Below the pieces are notes generated by a model that saw only the letters and a program-made list of their open reading frames with translations, searched no databases and was not told the origin of the DNA. Below are positions 1 to 12,471 of a stretch of 64,000 bases of DNA, piece after piece. Made by a program: the position numbers and the translations under genes. Positions within the stretch are counted from its first letter, which is position 1. Each line of letters starts with the position of its first letter. Where the stretch lies: positions 112,438 through 176,437 of the forward strand of contig JADIIU010000015.1 of NCBI GenBank assembly GCA_027603945.1, written 5' to 3'. The DNA comes from Terramyces sp. JEL0728 (lineage: Eukaryota > Chytridiomycota > Chytridiomycetes > Rhizophydiales > Terramycetaceae).

Positions 1-3000
1 TCAATTGCCGATCAAGAAATCCACAAAAATGTCACTGCTGTCCCAGTTACCGAGGTTTCAATGACCGACCTTCAAGCGCAAAACAAACACTTGTCGGTCG
101 CCTTAGAAGCAAAGAGCAAGGCTAGTCTTGATCTGGAAAACAAGATTAGAATCATGCGTGACAAGTATCATGCAAAGGATGCTGAATTCGAAAAGGAACG
201 ATTGCACAACGAAAAACAAAAAATGAAAATGGACAGAGCTTTGGAAAATATTAAACAACTACAAGATCAATTAATTATCCAAAATACGAATGCTTCTATT
301 TCAGTTGAAACTGTTCTCGTTCCAAATGATTTCCATAGCCCTGACACCACCCAAGAAATCACAGATTTTGTAGATTTACAAAGAACTTTTGAAGAAGCTT
401 GTCTGGAGCATCAAATAAAAGAACAGCAGGTGTTCATCATCAACCAGTGGCTAGTCGCAGATTCCATGATTACTGCTTCAAAGTATGCCAACAATATTCA
501 GCAGTGTGAACAACTTGCATCGGAAAACACCAAGTGGTACAACGAAAACGTAGTCTTGAATGAAAAGGTGCAAGCACTGGAAATTCAAAATGTCCATCTT
601 GAACAATCACAAGCAAGTATGTCCAAGACTGTCGAGAACTACAAAGAAGCTTTCCGTGCATTAAAGGAAAAGGAAAATTCAGTGGTTGGATCGAGAGATG
701 TCGTGTCAAGAATCCCAGTATCTCGATTTACAAATGGAAGAAACAGCCCTACTTTATCCAATGTATCTGAAGATAGCGTATCAGTATTGACAGTTGCTAG
801 TGCACCTGCCTATTACAAAACTCCCAAAATGCAAGAAAGAATTGCAGAAAGAGTTCGCACATTTACCGAAATATCAGACAGAATAAGGGATACAAATATC
901 CCTGTTCCAAAACACAGGGAGCGCCATTCTTTAGATTCTGGAATGATATCCAGAACACAGAATCTTGTCCAACAGAAACATTTCCAAGATCAGCTTACTC
1001 ATGAATGGGTTAGCAGGGAATCAGAGAATATCGCCGACCAATTATACATTGCAAAAGCAACAATTCAAGCTCTGGAACAAAAAATTGTTGCTGCATCCAA
1101 AGAAATAACCGAACTCAAAGAACTAGGAGTGAGAAGTACACAAAGCGCTGAAGAATTAAACGACTTGACCAATCTCAATCAAGAAAACCAACAAAAAATT
1201 GAGTTTCTGCAAAGCGAAATCAAACGATTAGAGTCTGAACTTTATGCTGAACGCAAAGTAAGTTCCGACTAATGTAGATTAAACGAGAACTTGAAGAGCA
1301 TTTGACTATTTTCGAAAAGGAAATGATGGCAGTTTTAGAAAAGCAAGTAAAGTCTATCGAGTGTCAAACTGATGAATCCGATTTGCCAAGGCTGGAGGTT
1401 ATGTCAAGAGAGACTCAGATTGCTATCCCTTGTGTTGAAGTAGAAGCACAGACAGATCCTGATAAACTGCTTAATGAATTGGAAATGCAAAAAGTTCGCT
1501 ACCAAAATGAGTTACAAAGTTTGGCTGATCTTGAAGCAATCAACAAACAGATGCTAGTTAGTGCCAATCAGCGATTTGACTTGGAAAGAACGAATTTGCA
1601 AGAGCAAGTCCATGTGTTGACTGTTGAGTGCGACAGCTCGCGAAAGGTATTCTTTCTCTAAACTAGAAAATTGATAATCTGACAAACGATCGTGTTAAAT
1701 TGCAAGAAAAGTATGATGTTTTATTTGCTAAAAATCACATTCATGATAATGTCCGTTCTGTTGAAATTGCACCTGAAGAAATTAGTGATCAAGAGGATGA
1801 AAACCAATCGTTGCTTGGCACTAGAGACTTGGTCCCAGTAAAAGACGATTCCAAATCAGTCAGCGATGGACAGTTAAAACAGCTTGAGCAACGATTAGCA
1901 GTTGCGAATAATAATCAATTTGAACTGAAATCAAAGGTCGCCGAATTGGAAAAAGTAAGAAATCGTTAATGTAGAAACTTGATGCAAATGCTCAAGAGTA
2001 TGAAAAGGAAAGAAACGGATTGTTACAAGCAACTGCAGGGTTGAATGCAAAGAATGACAGACTGGATCAAAAATTATCTCAGGTTGAACAGAATTACCAA
2101 AAGTACCTAGATGAAACTCAACCGCGATTGAAAAACATGAAATACGATCTTGATAGTCTACGAGAAGTTTACTCGGAAACTAAAGGATTGTTGGACAATA
2201 CTAAAGATGATTTGGAGGTTTTGATGGTCGAAAATAGCAGTTTAAAGTTGAAATATGCAGAATTAGAAGCTGTAAATGGCCACCAGAGATCTACCCTCAG
2301 CGATTTAGACACAGAACTAGAAATTTGTTATCAAAAAATCAAAAATTTAGAAAAGGATCTGAAAAACGCTACAACTAGTATCGATTCTCTTCAATTGATG
2401 ATTGCTAGTCAAAATTATCAGGATCAGATATCTGCTTTAAAATCAGAGCTGCAAAAGTGTCAATCAGACTATAACCAAGCCATTGTGCTTTCTCACTGGA
2501 ATCTTGGACATGCGCAAATACAGGCTAGCGAGGTGCACGACACGACCACTGTCAAAGCAGCCCAGGCGTCAGAATCAAGTGACTTTATTCGAAAGCAGAG
2601 GCAATTAGGTGTTGACTATACACATGATGATAACGTCGCACCAGATATGTTGGTTGAACGTCCACTTTCAAGGGCATTGACAAGCACCGGTGACAATGAA
2701 ACATCTTATGTGACTGCAGATAGCGGTGTATTGGATAGCCAAGTTGGTCTCCAAGAGAAAATCGATGTGCTGCAGGAGCAAATTCAAGCATTGCATGTTG
2801 CAAACTCTAAACTGGACCAAGAAATTATAAACTCAAATTGGTTACTGGGTGAAATTGGCATCCAAAATGTCCGGTATAATGAACAGGAAGCGCTCGTGAA
2901 TGATTTGAAACCCCAAACAGATGGCTTGAAGCAACTTTTGGCAAGTAGAATGGACTCGATAACTAACTTGAAAAACAAACTCTCACAGAAAGAGGTTGCA

Positions 3001-6000
3001 TTTGCTTGGAATTTTGCCCAACATATTATTGATAACAACAGACAGGTTTGCAGTGCTCAAAAGGAGTTGGATGACGCTCTTGTTCAAAAAGAAAATGATT
3101 TTGCGCTCCTTGCAGCCATTGCATTCGTTTTCATTTCATTGGTTTTTGGAACTCAATCTGGGGTTAATGCACCAGAACCAAGACCTAGAAACAACCAAGA
3201 AGTTACACTGAAAGCGAATGATGACCAGATTTTGATTGAAAAATTGTGGAATTTGGGAGAAAGAGGTATTATGATGCAGAAACTTACTCTGCTTCAAAAC
3301 AACTTTGATAGATTGTCGGCAATTCATGGTGTGGCCAAAAGAGATATTGAAGCAGATACGCATTCGACTGAAGAATTAAAGAAGAATCAACCAAAGATTC
3401 AAGAGCTTGATGGCCAGGCTAAAGAACAGAATAATGATACGCGAATTCTTGACTCTGTAGAGCAATATATATTGGATATGGAATCTAAAATGGAATCCCT
3501 TGAACTTTCAGTTGAAAAATATCATCATTTGAAAGCAACAGAGAAGGAAGATTTCAATTCAATTGTTCATTTGCTCAATATTTTGGAAAAGAGTCTATCA
3601 GTAGATAATTTTAAAGTAAACAGCACTGTTCCTGGCCGTATTGCGATTATTATCAACGAAATAGAACGAAAGAAGATGAAATTGGAAGATTCAAGCAAAA
3701 TACTAGAGGAAGAACTCTCTCGTCGTACTAGCATGCTAGACCTGTCAGAAAATAAATACATGGATGTGTGTGCGAAATACGACAAGGTAATTTCTGACCA
3801 GGATAGCTCTTTTAGTCAGCTTTATATAACGAATATTTGGAACTTGGCAAGTGTGGAAATTCTGAATAGCCAAATTGTAGAAAATGGCAATAATCGCTCG
3901 ACTTTAGAAAAGCAACGGGAATCTCTTGATAAGGAACTGGCTGACACTATTTCTGCATATGAATCATATATTCTCCAACACAAACAAAGTAGCGATCAAC
4001 AAGAACAAATTATGCGGGCAAATAGTGAAATCCTGAATAGTTGGAATCAAGCCTCTACTCTAATACTGAACAGTCGTGGCAAAGAGTACGCAACAAATAT
4101 TGCACACAGTGAAAATACTGCAAGAGACCTGGTTGATACTAGACACAACCAAAACACTTCAAGAGATACCTTGCTGATTGACTCAAAAGATATGGATCAA
4201 CTGCACATTATTAATTGTTGGAACCAATGCTGCATTGAAATCCTTAATCAGAAAATAGCTGAACTCTCGAAAAAGAATGACCATCTGCATGAAACCAAGA
4301 TTGCAGCAGATTATGAATTATCAAAACACCAAAAATTATCAAAAGACATGTCCAAAAAACATCAAGACCTGATTATTCATTACCAGACAGTAGCGTTGGT
4401 GAAAGATAAAGATATTTCCCAGCAATATATACAGAGTATTTGGCAACAAGCCAGCTTGGAGATTCTTAGACAGGAATTTCATGCGCTGTCGAATGAAAAT
4501 TCCGCCAGTTTAGCTTCGGATTTAGGGCAGCCATCAAGCACTGATGAAGTTCAAACTGCAGAAAAGTCACAAAAATCGATCGATTCGTTGGCAATACTTG
4601 AAAAAGAATTAAGTTTGCCATCCTCAGACACGAATTCTAAGCCGAGAGACTCTGTACTAGAAAATATTCAGCCAAACACAATGGATAAAGAGCAACTTGC
4701 AAACCTGTTCATCCAAAAATGCTGGTTGCAAGGGGAAATAGGTATTTTACACTGCGATATGCAGAATTTGGCAGACTTTGATCTTGATCAGCTACATATT
4801 CCGCGCCTTGATATATCTTCATTCAACTCTGAAGACATTTTCTTGGTGGACACTTCAGGACAAACTCGCTCAATATTAAATACTGTCCCGGGAATAGCAT
4901 CGTCCGACTCAAATTTAAATTCCATTATAAATAACACTTCTGATGATACAGAGTCTGTTTTCTGGCCAACTGTGTCCGACTTTTGGAGATCTCATCAGTT
5001 GCACGCTGAACACAAAATGGAAACTAAAATCCTAACAGATTCGAATTCGGTATTAACGAGCCAACTATATAGTGTGATAGAAAGAAACCAAGTCTACCAT
5101 AACAGCGAACAGGATTTGAAGCAGGAGTTGAATGCACTGAGGAATCAACATGAAAAGGAATCTACCAGAAATATCAGCCGGCAGTATTCAAATGAAATTT
5201 TGGGGATGCGTATGGAAGTTGATAACATGCGAATGGATCTAGGAAAGGCGAATATCCAAATCTTGAAATCCAAAAAATACATACGAGAATTGGAAGGAGT
5301 CTCGAAAAATCTCCGACAAGAATTGAAAGAATGGGGATTGCAAAATGAACAGAAATATGTTGAGTGGGCTTGGATGTATGCCGAGGTTCAAATTCAGATC
5401 TCTGATTATTTGAACGACAGTCAAGCTGCCTCCAAAGTTAACCTGTGGGAAAATACAGATGATATTATTCCAAAGGGGCTGAGCACTGAAACACTAGCAA
5501 TGTTGAAATCTATAGATCAATATGATTTTAATGCTCGTGAAATCAAAATAGATGACTTGCAAAATCCCATTCCTCCAAGGTCTATTGTATATCAGGATAA
5601 CACATTCAAACTCCAGATGGACAAATTTGCCGAGTATTTTCAACTCCTCCTTGACAATGTACAAGTTTTACCCGAAAAGAAGGCTATTCTTGAGAAGCTT
5701 ACTTTCAAAATCCAGGATATGTTCAACAAACAGTCTCGCAGATTACAAAAAAAGAATGACATTCATAAAAGAGCAATGGCAGAGTTGGACTCGCTTCAAA
5801 CATTAAGCAACAGCCAAAAGTTGGAAAACCTTTTAAAATTGTATAGATACTACATTGTACAAGTTGCACTAGATAGGGACCGGGTGCTAAATAGGTTGAA
5901 GCGCGTCAACCTGATGCAAATAGCACAAAAGTCCACCAATAGGAGCATACACAAATCTGCCAGCGTGCAGTACATTGGCATCTCAAGGAGGCTATCCTAT

Positions 6001-7353
6001 CAATCCAATCTACAGCTTAGACGCTTTTCGAGTGTTAGAGTTACAGGTGACTCCAAAGAATTGGAGATTAAAATGGATAATCCTCTGGGACGAGCTAGAA
6101 AAGCTGATGTGCCAAAAATGACAACTATTCCAGAAGATTCTGTGCCAGAAATTCCTCCGTATATGGTTGAAGTTCAAGGTATAGCGCAAACTAAGAAACT
6201 TCAAAGCAGGATGGCCTCTCTCCAAGAACAAATCAAACGCGATCATTTTGTCATCGAGCAGCTAAAAGCTGACTTGGGGTATTACCTTCCTCTTGGTAAT
6301 TACAGCACAATGTTTGCAAAGGTCAGGAGGCAGGTTGATGATCAACGCAAAGTCATAGCAATGCTTGAAAGCAAATTGTTTGATTTGGCTTATGGAACTC
6401 TAGAAAGTAATAAGTTGGCAAGACCTGAAAATTCCCAAATCAACAAGGAAAATAATAAAGGCAAGCCGGAAATGCAAACTCCTTTGCTGGATGGAAAGCA
6501 TGCTGAAGTTTATAACTCCCAGAAATCTCCAATTAGTGATACCACAGTAAGGGATTTAAAGACACCAACTATTAGGGATATTAAGGCGCTGACTGCTAAA
6601 ACACCTACTCTCAAGGATCAAACTGGCGATATTAACACCCTTGCAGTTGAAAGCAAGATTGGCAAAGATTGTGTTGTACCAGAAAGCCATCCTTTGTATC
6701 GGAAATCTGGGGTAGAAGCCGTTGAAAGATCAAACACGATTACAACATTTGACTTTAGTGACTCGGAATGGTACGAAGTCCTTCCAACTTTGGAATATGG
6801 AGGTATTGTGGAAAATATTACTTTGTTTCCACCAAAGAAAAAGGCTTTCAAAACCACCAGAGAAGTCAGCCAGCAACTTCCCCCTTCTCTTGTTGCAGAA
6901 CTAGCCAACCCGATTCCACAAGAAACCATTCCTTCGCCTCCTACTTCCTTGATCTCGGTTCCACCGCAGCAAGATGTCGTATCTGCCACGTCAACCCCAA
7001 CAATTTTATCCGATGTTACAAGTTTAGCCAATCTTAAACACAATTTAGTAAAATTGGCAAAGGACAACCGCCAATCGAGTGCCTCTGAATCAACCAAAGT
7101 AAACGATAGATTAGCCAGTCCGCTAAAATCAGAAATTGGCCAGCCTCAAAATAGAGTAATCATTAATGATAGCTTGCAAAGGGTGAATGAAAGTTTACAA
7201 AGAAGAAATAACATTATGAACCAGAAATATCAATCCTCTTTCCCATCAGACAATAATGTACCAAATCAAGTAGCGGCGCGTACCTTGACCGAACCCAAGC
7301 TACCAAAAGTATCCCGAATGTCAGGACTAAGAAGAAAGTTTAGTTTTGAATAG
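1..7353 (+). CDS. Giant coiled-coil protein with repeated tryptophan motifs, 5' partial
   Basis: The reading frame is open from base 1, so the N-terminus lies outside the window. Three 20-nt introns (1258-1277, 1647-1666, 1955-1974) join four exons into about 2,430 visible residues. Heptad-rich coiled coil dominates. Scattered through it are about 14 copies of a short motif built on Trp followed by Asn/Leu/Gln and a small-then-aliphatic pattern, for example NIWNLASVEILNS near 3830 and SIWQQASLEILRQ near 4435. A hydrophobic, membrane-like stretch (LLAAIAFVFISLVFG) sits at about 3106-3150. The C-terminal 500 residues are polar and low in structure, ending with a basic tail. No catalytic domain is visible. 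I do not recognise the family; a centrosomal, basal-body or Golgi tether role would be guesswork. Confidence 0.85.
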
Positions 7354-7470
7354 ATACTAAATTTTGTACATTTTTACTTTGTTTTTTTGTTTAAGCGTAC
7401 ATTGTCCACCATGGATGTTACATGTCTCATCTCATCCACTTGGAAATCATACTTTATTATTTAGCTAGAT

Positions 7471-8928
7471 ATGCGTCAAGGACGACTGCAGGCATCCACA
7501 TTAGCCAACATCTGGAAATCGTTAGATCCAAGCAACGACCCAATTACCTCCAGTTCTACCAAAGATAAAGTTTCCATAAATACTTTAGAGCCATTACAGA
7601 AACAGTATATACCACAAACTGCAGATTCCCCATTGTTTAGATTAATTTCTGTATCTACTAGCTCTGACGATTTGGTACTAGCAGAGTGCACACCTCAGGA
7701 TAGAAATAGCCAATCTGCAACTCTCACTGGAGGTTCTCAAAATTTGTCCGGCAGACCTGCGCATTCAGCTCAGGTTAGAGGATTCAGCGTTCCAAATATT
7801 ACTTCGACAAGCTTGGAGCTGCTAAATCAACGGGTGGTACAATCAACTTCAAATTTATATGGATGTTCAAGCGCAATAGAACCTATTCAACTGCCTGAAC
7901 GTCCCTGTACACCAGAACCTACAGAAAGGGAACCACAGATTTTTGGTTCAATTGTAAATCAAACCTCACAGTCATCGTTAAATCGAAGTGTATCTTTCAC
8001 AACCAATTTGCCAAAGAGCAATCCCTTAGATTGGAAAGACGAGTATGCTCATATTGATATTGATTGGTCGATGCAAGCAATGGATGTGCTATACAACGCT
8101 GCTTTTTATGACTACATTCGTGATGAGCGAAATGTAGACCTTTCAGCAATTAGATTAAGCAGAATTATCAAAGATTATAAGCCAAGACAAGTAGCAAATG
8201 CCCTGTTATGGATGATCCAAGGTTGGTCTGTAGAAACAACGTCAAAACTATTAAGAATTATATTTTCTGACTGGTTGCCTGATTTAGCGGGGTAAACTTG
8301 ATTAACCCAGCTGTGTTTTTTCGCTAATTAGCCGTAACTGGCCTAGAACTCCACAGTGTAGTCTGTGTGTTGCTTACTTGTTAATGTCAGAACCTGCAAA
8401 CACAGCAGCCCTATTTTTACGATCCTTGATGCAGAATTGGACTAGGAAGGAAAGCATTGATTTAGTTACATATCTCGACGCCATTTTGAAGTGGAATACG
8501 GAATATCTTCAAGAGGTTATGGCTGTTTATGCAAATCCAATTTTGCCATCTCTCCCTCTCCTGCCTAAGCCGGCAGAAGTTGAAGATAAAGTTGAAAAGT
8601 TTAAATCAAGTATAGAAGAGACGTCCCATAAATTAGTAAGTAGATTATCTTATTCAAGCAATAGATGCTCGCCAATGCCCGGTTAGCCGTGGCAGAATAT
8701 CAATTAGCTCTTTTTACCCATTGGTCCAGCTGCATCAAATGCCAAGCAAAAGAAGAATGCAGCGTATTGAGCAAACTTACTTTACCAAATTACAACTCGT
8801 CTCAACATGACCTGGGACTTGATCAGATTTCCAATTTTTCAGAAAGTGATAGTGGGTCAGCTTGGACTTCCCAAGTGATAGATTTTTCTAAAATGGAGAA
8901 GGATAACAGTGGTTCAGAGTCAGAATAA
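7471..8928 (+). CDS. Uncharacterised protein, mostly disordered N-terminus, helical C-terminus
   Basis: Exon 1 (7471-8291) encodes a Ser/Thr/Gln-rich low-complexity region followed by a compact helical segment around 8040-8290. A 29-nt intron at 8636-8664 joins the last two exons in phase 0. The junction between 8292 and about 8390 is unclear: either a 40-nt intron, or a 19-nt and a 17-nt intron separated by 4 nt, and only the second choice keeps a frame open into the next exon. The C-terminal part has a helical KFKSSIEETSHK-type segment and two Cys that could form a CxxC. I recognise no family. The stop is 4 nt from the stop of the convergent mannosidase gene. Confidence 0.6.
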
Positions 8929-8932
8929 ATCT

Positions 8933-11900
8933 TTATTCAATTTTGATCAACAATGTAATAAGTTTGAACGGAAGATATTCAAGCTCGATAATTTTTCCAT
9001 CGGTATCCAATGCTTCGAGCTTTTCTTCAATGACATTTGAGAGATAGGCTTTAGAGATTTTAAAGGAGCTTATGTTAGCGTTATTTACCTTGAAAGAGTA
9101 ACCTTGCCTCTACCTCCACAGGCTTCATACAATCGTACGACAAAGTATTGGTTTTGATCAAATTTCTCTGCTGGTTTGATTGTGTCAATTACGATATTTT
9201 TGTGATTAACCTCAAAGAAGGAATTGTCAAGAACAGGTTTGCTACCAGACACAATTTCCAATGGAACATTGTATTGGTAAGCTTCTTGTACTACATCCGA
9301 TTCCAAAAAGGATCCTTTGTGTGGCAGAATTGCGTAACTAAATGTTTGTCGCCCAAGGTCGGCCTCTTCATCTGGAGATTTCGGAGATCTCAATATGGAC
9401 ATGGAAATAGTGTTTTTATGGACTGAGAAGCCGTATTTACTAAGTTAGACACAGTTTACGAGTCATTCAACAAGGCAACACCAAATCCAAACTCAGAGTA
9501 GTCAACATACTTGTGGGCACAGACTTCGAATTTAGCCATATCCCAAGAATTGTTGAAATGAGTAGGGCGTTGAATATATCCAAACTGGGTTTCAAAGGTG
9601 GCATAATCGCACTCCACGTTAACAGGGAATTCAACTTTGATAATTTTTCGGCTTTCTTGCCAAAAGATTTCATTTTCAAAGGTAATGAGTTTACTTCCAG
9701 CCGAAATCGTGATTTTTTGTTCCAAAGTGCTGGTTTTTGAAATTGGATGGATGACCTTTAATATTACGCAAAGTGGTCCAGCTTCTGATACAGTAACTTT
9801 ACCAACCCCTGCTTCCCAAGCCTTTTCTAAATGATAAATTTCAACGTCCCAAGCATCCCAATAGAGTGGGATATCTTCGTAGAACTTGAAGACATTTCCT
9901 AAAGCATTTGGAAGAATGGATTCCCTGCCAACCTCCCTGTCGATCAATGAAAAGAGTCTTCCGTGTTCGTCAAAGGAAGCTTGAATCAATCCATTATCGA
10001 CGATAAACCGATTTGGCAAGGTTTCAACTAATGTCAATACATTCAAAAACCTAAAACAAAATCTTCAGATGTGGTTTTTGTTATAGGGTTTTGGTTCACC
10101 ACCTCAACTAGATTATAAGATCAGTTCTTATAGCTAGTTTGGCGAAAAAGATTTACCTACCTTTTACTTGATTTTCAGTTGCTAACGAAGCGGTGGAAAC
10201 AAGGTTACTGGAAAATGCCGGAATTGGCTGGACTAGAAGTTAGCCACAAATTACTGAACTCGAATCCGTATTGTCTATCCGACGTATATTGCTGGTAGGA
10301 TACACCATCAACAGCAGGAACTTTGACAACACTTGACTTTAGCGGCCAGGAAGTGAAATTGCTAGCGATTAAAGCATTTCCTTCTCCATGCAACAGCTTA
10401 ATGGCTTCGTTCTTTAGGTTTGTCCCGGAAAGGGTAATGTCTTCATAAAACTGTGTAAGAAATGCTTTACCTTCAGCGCATCGACATAGACCAGACCAAT
10501 AGATGATCCAGGTAATACATCATGGAATTGATTTAGCAATAAAAGCTTCCACAATCTGTCAATTTCGGCTTTGGGATATGTGCTACTCTTCTTTGTCGCA
10601 ATGCATAACGACCATAGGAGCTCAACAGCGCGCAAGAGATATTCAGAATACCTATTGTATTTCTTTACCAGCCCGTGGGTAGTATAAGTCCCACGGTGCA
10701 ATTCAAAGTATAATTCCCCTTTCCAAGTATTCAAGCCATTGGACGTTTCTTCCAGCTCTTCATAAAATTTGTTTGGATCGCCAAATTTGGTCTGGGAAGG
10801 AAGACCTTCAATGTTTCCGAACCGCTTGATTCTTTCAATCATTGGCAACAGCGGACCTCCACCGCCATCGCCATTTCTTTGGTTACTATGCTTTTACCCA
10901 TATAACAATAAGGATTTATTGCTGTATTGCTTGTCCTTGTTGTTTGCCACTGCAAAAACCGCATCTTTCACGGAGGCTTGTGCTGTGTATGTATCCGCAG
11001 GTGAAAAGTGAGTCAAGACACTAGTGCCATCCAATCCTTTCCAGTAGAAAGATGTATGTGGGAACTTGTTGATGTTATTCCATGAAAGTTTTTGAGTGAA
11101 AAAGTACTTTAATCCAGCACTGGTTAGAATTTGGGGTAATTGAGAAGAGTATCCGAATGTATCTGGGAGCCAGAATACACTGTGTCTGAATCCAAACTTT
11201 TCATTAAAGTAATTCTGCCCGTACAAAAACTATTTTAGTTTAGGCTTACCTGTCGACAAAATGCTTCACCAGATGGAACATTGCAGTCCATTTCTACCCA
11301 GGTTCCTCCAATGGGAACAAATCTGCCGGTTTTGACTAATCCAACGATTTTTTCAAAAAGACTTGGATACAACTGTTCAAGCCATTCGAACTGTTGCGCT
11401 TGCTATTCATTAGAAATGTTTACAGATGCTGCAAAAGTGTATTCTGGGTTTTGCTCTAACAGTCTGCACTGAGTTGCCCAACTTCTTGCGATTTTTCTTT
11501 TGGTTTCGTCGTATGGCCATAACCAAGCAGAGTCTATCATTATTGCGATTTACCAATGTGGCAGTTGCCGATTGCAGTGATTGCGTGGGATACATGTCCC
11601 AACTCTTTTTTGCGTATTTTAAAGAATTTAGTTCCAATTTCCTTGGCTGCAACTAAAGTGCTTGGCTCGTCATTTCTAATTGCATTTACAATTGAATTAG
11701 CAGTAGATAAAGCATCATTCCCCAGTTGGGATTCAACAGGCATTTCTTTGATTATGCCCAACAAAACCTCGAGATCCCAGTAGATTGAACGTGCCAATTC
11801 GTTGTAGCAAACCAACTTTACAGTTTTCAGAGCAAAACTCCTGTTAGGATCAGGAGCGTTTATCAAACCGTTGAATCCAGCTCCAAACATGCCATTTGCG

Positions 11901-12362
11901 CCGACTTCAACGTATAAGGTGAATTTCTAATTAATTAACATCTACCTGTCCTGCTGGTGCACCATTTGTCAAATCAAAATCAACGTGACGATCTATTCCA
12001 AAATCGCCAGTAAGTCCTTGCAGTGGTTCTCCCCTATCGCTCCACACTAATCCTTCGCAACTTGGATCAAAGATCAAGTATACTTTGCGATTTTCCATCG
12101 ATTTCGGAATAGTAATTTCCAATTTAAACCAATGAGTAGACCAAGTTGGAGTAATTAGATCTCCAACCTTTGCTGGAACGTATTCACCTTTCATCGCTTG
12201 GGCAAACGGGATTCTCTGCAGGTTTGGTACAGCAAATTTGGTGATGCCGACTGATTCATCAACGATTTCTTCAAGGAATGATTGAAGATTGACATCGTAG
12301 AACATGTCGGACTTGAAGTACTTTTCGATGCGCTCAACTGTGATATTCCGGTGTTTGAGCAT
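8933..12362 (-). CDS. AMS1: Cytosolic/vacuolar alpha-mannosidase, GH38 (AMS1/MAN2C1 type)
   Basis: The spliced protein (about 1,000 residues) follows the MAN2C1/AMS1 family from end to end. It has the N-terminal domain with [13 protein letters not shown], the metal-binding GNCHID (Asp restored across a 20-nt intron near 11540), [16 protein letters not shown] carrying the family's nucleophile Asp near 11160, [16 protein letters not shown] near 10515, and the C-terminal [15 protein letters not shown] and [13 protein letters not shown] segments near 9880 and 9560. The enzyme removes alpha-mannose from free oligosaccharides in the cytosol or vacuole. About nine tiny introns interrupt it; the last is GTAAATAACGCTAACATAAG near 9070. 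The start at 12362 is the first ATG of the conserved [14 protein letters not shown] segment. Confidence 0.93.
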
Positions 12363-12471
12363 TTCAGATTCGAAAGTTAAAACGTCACGATCTGTGGCTC
12401 CAATTTATACCAACATGCGGTTTAGTCTTTTCCACCCACTTTTAGAATCACAAACCACTTATTAAGCACAC

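Noticed and set aside
6618..7097. 159-residue ORF on the minus strand
   Set aside because: It is the antisense shadow of the giant coiled-coil gene, whose frame is continuous there.
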